Of a DNA stretch of 64,000 nt, positions 61,101 through 64,000 are shown piece by piece. The notes under the pieces were generated by a model. That model saw only the letters and a list, made by a program, of their open reading frames with translations, made no database searches and had not been told where the DNA came from. Both the position numbers and the translations under genes were made by a program. How positions within the stretch are numbered: the stretch's first letter is position 1; every line of letters begins with the position of its first letter. The DNA comes from Pontibacter actiniarum (GTDB lineage: Bacteria; Bacteroidota; Bacteroidia; Cytophagales; Hymenobacteraceae): contig NZ_CP021235.1 in assembly GCF_003585765.1 (NCBI RefSeq), positions 3,224,001 to 3,288,000 on the forward strand, read 5' to 3'.

Positions 61101-61797
61101 GCAGTGCGTCAGTTTGATTGGATTTTAGTAACGAAAGCCGGTGCAGGCGGGGTGCGTTTGTGTTGATGTCTCCACGAAAATCGAATTGAGAAAAGTACTT
61201 GTTCTTAAACACGCCGGCGGGCTTTAACTAAAAAAAGCACCACAACAATAAATGATATTTCATATATTGCTATACATATTGTTCCAGCTATAAAACAAAC
61301 ATCTTTCATGACAGAAGAATAACCAGAAGTTAGAATAGTAACTTATATCAAGAAGATAGGTGCTGATACGACAGAGCTATCTATACACGAGTTTGAGCAG
61401 ATTTCTAATATATGGAAATACCACGTATGAATCGAAGACATTAGGACGCTAAACATAGGTCAAGTAACAGATTCGCACTTTGCCTACACTATAAGGCTTA
61501 CGCTCCAGGAAAAGCACAAGCCCTGGCGCGACTAGCGGTGCGGCTAACGTCCTAGCAAGCCTATAGCTACCAGCACCTCTACTTTGTTTAGGACTCGCCT
61601 GTATGCTGGCACCCCTAACAAGTAAAGCTTTGTGATGGCATCGCGTTCCACAAGTTTGGTTTCCTGCTTTATCTTTTGCCGCTGGCTTTTCCGCTATAAT
61701 AGCTAGCAAAGAAGAAGACTTAACTCTATTTGTTTTAGAATTAAAAAATCAACTTTAAGTCTTTCCAAATATTTAAAACAAACTTAACTAACAACAT
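61101..61797. other. AT-richer intergenic stretch upstream of DUF4145 gene
   Basis: 697 bases without an intact gene. 61200-61310 and 61700-61797 are strongly AT-rich. The only protein-like signal is the broken frame at 61308-61535. An 86-codon frame on the minus strand (61449-61709) looks compositional. Confidence 0.5.
61308..61535 (+). pseudogene. decayed small gene, family unknown
   Basis: Reading from ATG 61308 in one frame gives protein-like sequence interrupted by TAA at 61320 and TGA at 61428: MTEE, stop, PEVRIVTYIKKIGADTTELS and IHEFEQISNIWKYHV, stop, IEDIRTLNIGQVTDSHFAY, TIRLTLQEKHKPWRD, stop at 61533. The continuous hydrophilic, protein-like reading across both stops suggests a gene of about 75 codons broken by two nonsense mutations. 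I recognise no family. Confidence 0.45.
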
Positions 61798-62493
61798 ATG
61801 AGATGGACCTGTCCGTTTTGCGACCATAAAGTTTTCATTGATAAGGCTAACTATTATGAAAGTGTGTCTACGCTTTTAATTGAAAATAAGCACGGGAGGA
61901 GGCAGCTCACAACAGCATGGATTGTTTGCCCTAATGACACATGTAAAGAGTACTCACTCTTCACAATCCTACACGCTCAAGTGTGGAGTCCACAAGCGAC
62001 CAAATGGTTACAAGGAGAACTTCTCCAAACATGGCCGCTAGTTCCACAGTCTTCTGCAAAGGTTTTCCCAGAATACGTCCCTCTAGGTGTAAGAGAAGAC
62101 TATAACGAAGCTTGTGCAATTCGTAATCTTAGCCCCAAAGCATCTGCCACACTTGCTCGTAGGTGCTTGCAAGGCATGATCCGTAACTTTTACGGAGTAA
62201 GTAAACGGACACTTTTCGACGAGATTGAAGCAATAAAAGATAAAGTAGATCCTATGACATGGGCATCTATCGATGCGACGAGGAAGATTGGAAACATCGG
62301 AGCTCATATGGAGAAGGACATCAACGTAATCGTTGATGTAGACTCGAAAGAGGCACAGGTATTAATTAATTTGATTGAGATACTTATCAAGGACTGGTAC
62401 ATAAATAGACACGATAGAGAGGAAATGTTAAAAAGTGTAGTCAGTATAGCAGAGGAAAAAACGGAGATGAAAAAGGCAAAGCCGACTGAATAG
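61798..62493 (+). CDS. DUF4145 domain protein with N-terminal zinc ribbon
   Basis: 231 residues. The first 50 residues form a probable zinc ribbon: WTCPFC (Cys5, Cys8) and IVCPNDTC (Cys44, Cys49). Residues about 95-200 are the helical DUF4145 domain: DYNEACAIRNLSPKASATLARRCLQGMIRNFYG, IDATRKIGNIGAHMEKDINV and ALINLIEILIKDWY-like end (VLINLIEILIKDWY). DUF4145 occurs alone and fused to restriction or other nuclease-associated proteins; its function is not firmly known. The gene is AT-rich, unlike most of the window, and sits among decayed frames, so recent horizontal arrival is likely. Confidence 0.85.
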   Translation: MRWTCPFCDHKVFIDKANYYESVSTLLIENKHGRRQLTTAWIVCPNDTCKEYSLFTILHAQVWSPQATKWLQGELLQTWPLVPQSSAKVFPEYVPLGVREDYNEACAIRNLSPKASATLARRCLQGMIRNFYGVSKRTLFDEIEAIKDKVDPMTWASIDATRKIGNIGAHMEKDINVIVDVDSKEAQVLINLIEILIKDWYINRHDREEMLKSVVSIAEEKTEMKKAKPTE

Positions 62494-62636
62494 CCTCAAG
62501 CTATCCTTAACCATATTTAGAAAAAGGAGACTCCCCCTCTGTTGAGAGCAGGGGCTTAACTTTGGCAATAACAATAGATAACAATTCAGACAATACAACC
62601 GACGCAATACATGGCAAGGAATAGTCAGAAAAATGA

Positions 62637-62861
62637 AAGCTTTTTATCAAGCACTACAGGAGATTAAAACAGACCTATAGAATTTTTCCGAGAGAGAAAG
62701 CAAAGTACGAAAGCAAAGAGCAAGACAGGCTTCATAACCACCACATGCTTATATATAGCGACTGTTTTGTACAGTTTGATTTGATTAAGGAAACAGATTT
62801 GCCTCAATATATCCAAGATGGATACAACGCTACTTTTCAAAAAGTTTGGGGCAGTCTGTAG
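62637..62861 (+). pseudogene. open remnant frame, possibly a gene fragment
   Basis: A 75-codon stretch open in one frame from a TGA at 62634 to a TAG at 62859, with its only ATG at 62745 (38 codons). It reads protein-like: YRRLKQTYRIFPREKAKYE, then MLIYSDCFVQFDLIKETDLP and QYIQDGYNATFQKVWGSL. It could be a very small gene (62745-62861) or, more likely, a 3' fragment of a lost one. No family recognised. Confidence 0.35.
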
Positions 62862-62910
62862 TCTAATAAGGATAGTCTAATTTATGTGTGATAAAGACTA
62901 GATACGGCAG

Positions 62911-63337
62911 CCTTTTCTGGAGGAGGTGGAGCGCCTGATCAAAGAAGGCCCTCCAAGAGCTTTTCGAAGGTGAGGTGGCCGATGGCTGCGGATTACCGGC
63001 CTACAAACTCTCCGACTTCCGCAAGGGCAGTGCCGAGATGATGCTGCTTGTGCTGACTAACTTCGTTCAGACCTTCCGCCAGTACGGTGTGAGTTACGGC
63101 TACATATAGGATGACCAGCGCGGAAGCCGATGGTGCCGTACGAGGCGCTGCAGAAGCTTGAGTAGGAGCCGGAGGAGGCGCACAAGCTGCTAACGGCTGC
63201 ATCACCTAAACTACCACTAGAGAACCTTCAGCAGCTACTGAAGATTGCCACTACCACCTGGTGCTGCGCGATACACGCTAGATCGACAACCTCTACCTAG
63301 TGGACCTGCGCATCACGCAGGATAGATTTACCCAGAA
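62911..63337 (+). pseudogene. decayed gene with frameshifts and stops, family unknown
   Basis: Protein-like segments occur in successive frames: PFLEEVERLIKE (from 62911), then after a frame change near 62948 LQELFEGEVADGCGLPAYKL and SDFRKGSAEMMLLVLTNF, FRQYGVSYGYI, TAG at 63107, DDQRG, another frame change, PMVPYEALQKLE, TAG, EPEEAHKLLTAASPKLPLEN, then YHLVLRDTR, TAG, IDNLYLVDLRITQDRF. At least three in-frame stops and two or more frameshifts separate them, so the gene is long dead. GC content here is high again, unlike the DUF4145 gene. I cannot name the family. Confidence 0.55.
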
Positions 63338-63339
63338 AA

Positions 63340-63378
63340 CAAAAAGGGGCCCTTACATTACGTAAGAGCCCCTTTTTT
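63340..63378 (-). terminator. terminator of the tmRNA gene
   Basis: AAAAAGGGGCCCTTAC faces GTAAGAGCCCCTTTTTT (16 bp with one mismatch, short loop ATTAC), giving a T-run on either strand. It starts about 10 nt past the tmRNA 3' end on the minus strand. Confidence 0.85.
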
Positions 63379-63388
63379 AAAATAGTTG

Positions 63389-63757
63389 TGGAGATGCAGG
63401 GATTCGAACCCTGGTCCAGACAAGGAAATCGTCGGGCTTTCTACATGCTTAGACGCTAGTTGGATTGTCGGGAGTTTGCGGGCCTAGGTCAAGCCTATGC
63501 GCACTCCTTAGATGCTTAAGTTTCGCCTGTGCATCACACCGCTACACAGACTAGTAAAACGAGTCGAAGCCTCTAATGTGCAAGCAGTTTCACGAAACCT
63601 GCACGAGACTATGGCAATTGCTTAGTACCTAGACTAGGCAGCCATGGCGTAATTAGATTCGCCAGTTATTGTTCGAACGAATTTTTGACAGGTGGTACGT
63701 TCATCACCCGGCATGCTTACACGCAATCTGCGCAAGCTGTCAATTCCGGTCATCCCC
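63389..63757 (-). ncRNA. ssrA: tmRNA
   Basis: 369 nt. It rescues ribosomes stalled on broken mRNA and tags the product for proteolysis. On the minus strand the 5' end GGGGATGACCGGAATTGACAG and the 3' end GGTTCGAATCCCTGCATCTCCA are typical: 7-bp acceptor stem GGGGAUG/CAUCUCC (one G-U), T-loop GGTTCGAATCC, discriminator A. CCA is not encoded. The tag reading frame (63663-63634) reads GESNYAMAA then TAG; the preceding codon is ACT, and GEESYAMAA/GENNYALAA-type tags are known in Bacteroidota. One-piece, not permuted. Confidence 0.95.
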
Positions 63758-63808
63758 ATTAAGTTAAAGAACGATGTTCTTGTGTTTTATACTTCAAGAA
63801 GTATGCCA

Positions 63809-63816
63809 CAAAGGTA
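63809..63816 (-). promoter_or_regulatory. candidate -7 element for ssrA
   Basis: The minus strand reads TACCTTTG, an exact TAnnTTTG match, 52 nt before the tmRNA 5' end; a short processed leader would be expected. No clear -33 box. The rest of 63758-64000 shows no gene. Confidence 0.4.
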
Positions 63817-64000
63817 TACATTTTATGGCACACTTCCTTCCGTGTAAGTACATCTTTAACACAATACAACCGCTGCGGGTTTCATGTGCACCCAGAATTT
63901 ACTGCAAGCGCCCCACCTCTTCCCTGCATTTGCCTGGCTCCGGCGGCACGAAAAACGCCCGGCACCCGCAACTGGCAGCTGCTCCTATTTCCCGTTTAGA

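Noticed and set aside
61449-61709. 86-codon minus-strand frame in the ssrA-side intergenic region
   Set aside because: No start context, signal or family; it overlaps the better-supported decayed plus-strand frame.
63389-63410. tRNA gene suggested by the T-loop-like GGTTCGAATCC
   Set aside because: The sequence belongs to the tRNA-like domain of tmRNA; no anticodon arm is present.
1-64000. CRISPR array, insertion sequence or prophage
   Set aside because: No regularly spaced repeats, transposase, integrase or phage structural genes were seen on either strand.

Overview
The window reads as chromosomal DNA of a Bacteroidota bacterium of the Hymenobacteraceae/Pontibacter type. Evidence: a SusC/SusD outer-membrane pair, many lipoproteins with Bacteroidota-style lipoboxes, class II xylose isomerase, few Shine-Dalgarno sites, TAnnTTTG-type -7 elements, and a tmRNA with a GESNYAMAA tag. 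Most of the window is GC-rich (roughly 60% in lines I sampled). Genus assignment is inference.

Layout. 1-18.4 kb is mainly housekeeping and small accessory genes: the 5' part of pheT, a DUF1684 protein, a secreted SGNH acetylesterase, an Nramp-like carrier lacking the canonical metal motif, a pyruvate-kinase-like protein with degenerate catalytic motifs, a DJ-1/PfpI protein, YwbE, RadC, a membrane metallophosphoesterase, small lipoproteins, UV-damage endonuclease UvsE, a DsbA-like protein and manganese catalase. 18.8-26.4 kb holds hemA, a four-gene signalling operon (tandem FixL-like PAS kinase, response regulator, receiver-kinase hybrid, receiver-CRP regulator) and proline dehydrogenase. 26.4-28.2 kb is an aa3-type cytochrome oxidase subunit I.

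28.5-58.2 kb is a large glucuronoxylan utilisation locus. Left arm (minus strand): two GH43 enzymes, a GH115 alpha-glucuronidase, a hexuronate MFS carrier, glucuronate isomerase, mannonate dehydratase, SusD, SusC and a GH3 enzyme. Right arm (plus strand): a LacI-type regulator, GH67 alpha-glucuronidase, an SDR dehydrogenase (likely fructuronate reductase), GH10 xylanase, xylulokinase, xylose isomerase, a xylose symporter, KDG kinase and KDPG aldolase. Together they cover uptake and debranching of glucuronoxylan, conversion of xylose to xylulose-5-phosphate, and conversion of glucuronate to pyruvate plus glyceraldehyde-3-phosphate. Two LacI-type palindromes lie in the divergent region at 46.2-46.65 kb.

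58.2-64 kb: an unidentified 605-residue protein, Mug, then an AT-richer stretch with one intact DUF4145 gene among at least three decayed reading frames, ending at the tmRNA gene (minus strand) and its terminator.

The most striking signals beyond the gene list are (i) a very over-represented 7-mer TATACTT/AAGTATA (52 sites found by eye against about 3 expected), (ii) the heme-PAS-like oxygen-sensing relay that may end in a receiver-CRP transcription factor beside hemA, and (iii) the gene graveyard next to ssrA. I saw no CRISPR array, insertion sequence, rRNA or tRNA gene.
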